Source: an uncultured Christensenella sp. (GTDB lineage: Bacteria > Bacillota > Clostridia > Christensenellales > Borkfalkiaceae). From it: a stretch of DNA of 31,465 nt. Location: positions 1 to 31,465 of the forward strand of contig CAJUHT010000022.1 of the NCBI GenBank assembly GCA_910586035.1, given 5' to 3'. The position numbers were made by a program, and so were the translations under genes. Within the stretch, counting starts at the first letter, position 1. Every line of letters starts with the position of its first letter. The notes beneath the pieces were generated by a model. It was not told the origin of the DNA. It ran no database searches and worked only from the letters and a program-made list of their open reading frames with translations. This document shows positions 31,454 through 31,465 of the stretch, one piece after another.

Positions 31454-31465
31454 TTCAAGCACTTA

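Larger units (their letters stand above)
31160..31465. other. Gene-free right edge
   Basis: No convincing gene is seen. The stretch holds a minus-strand terminator (31244-31266), an A+T-rich middle, and two palindromes in a G+C-rich end (31419-31453). A 20-codon minus-strand frame running into the terminator stem (31302 down to 31240) lacks a ribosome-binding site. Confidence 0.5.

Noticed and set aside
1..31465. tRNA, rRNA, insertion sequence or prophage genes
   Set aside because: None seen: no cloverleaf-like intergenic sequence, transposase, integrase or phage structural gene could be recognised.

Overview
The window looks like a chromosomal segment from an uncultured, anaerobic, endospore-forming clostridial bacterium (Firmicutes/Bacillota), probably from the gut. 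Evidence: spmA-spmB and a SipL-type SPOCS+LysM protein (both forespore/coat functions), the Firmicutes small protein Veg, MEP-pathway isoprenoid synthesis (ispE), a PPi-type phosphofructokinase, KtrA/KtrB-like potassium uptake, and BspA-type leucine-rich-repeat and His/Cys-rich lipoproteins of the kind common in gut Clostridia. A Christensenellales-like placement is a guess. Most genes are on the minus strand. Vegetative promoters are unusually easy to read: a TTGnnn or TTTACn -35 box, a spacer of exactly 17, and TATAAT or a near match.

Layout, left to right. 1-463: start of metG (cut by the window edge), divergent from spmA-spmB (569-1650). 1651-1972: a gene-free stretch with promoter, foldable ~98-nt transcript and terminator, a candidate small RNA. 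1973-4888: operon ispE - membrane protein - cysteine desulfurase. 4999-7399: sipL (sigma-E-like promoter), veg, and an acidic zinc-ribbon protein. 7596-18455: three large surface lipoproteins, each with its own promoter and terminator (a 756-aa beta-propeller-like protein, a 1286-aa pectinesterase-containing protein, an 832-aa leucine-rich-repeat protein), interrupted by a small Gln/Pro-rich gene and PPi-phosphofructokinase. 18580-20078: a membrane-anchored XRE regulator and the rplM-rpsI operon. 20341-26490: trkH-trkA-cysE-cysS-alaS, probably read in one direction, with an unusually short AlaRS and a possible switch-like RNA in front of cysE. 26701-27459: a DeoR regulator with two dyads in its leader. 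27527-29072: a DUF308 membrane protein with a small acidic partner, divergent from a C_GCAxxG_C_C redox-type protein. 29076-31091: a broken small gene and a serine beta-lactamase-family membrane protein in visibly more A+T-rich DNA. 31092-31465: gene-free, with a terminator and palindromes at the edge.

Two things stand out. First, four genes (spmA, ispE, the XRE regulator, trkH) have a -10 box so close to the start codon that the predicted transcript begins at or within a few bases of it, with no Shine-Dalgarno sequence: apparently leaderless mRNAs used for a subset of genes while their neighbours have ordinary AGGAG sites. Second, the trkA-cysE gap can fold into nested helices whose 3' strand could alternatively pair with the bases abutting the cysE Shine-Dalgarno, which is the layout of a riboswitch, although it matches no class I recognise. 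All statements rest on reading the sequence by eye; no database search or folding program was run.
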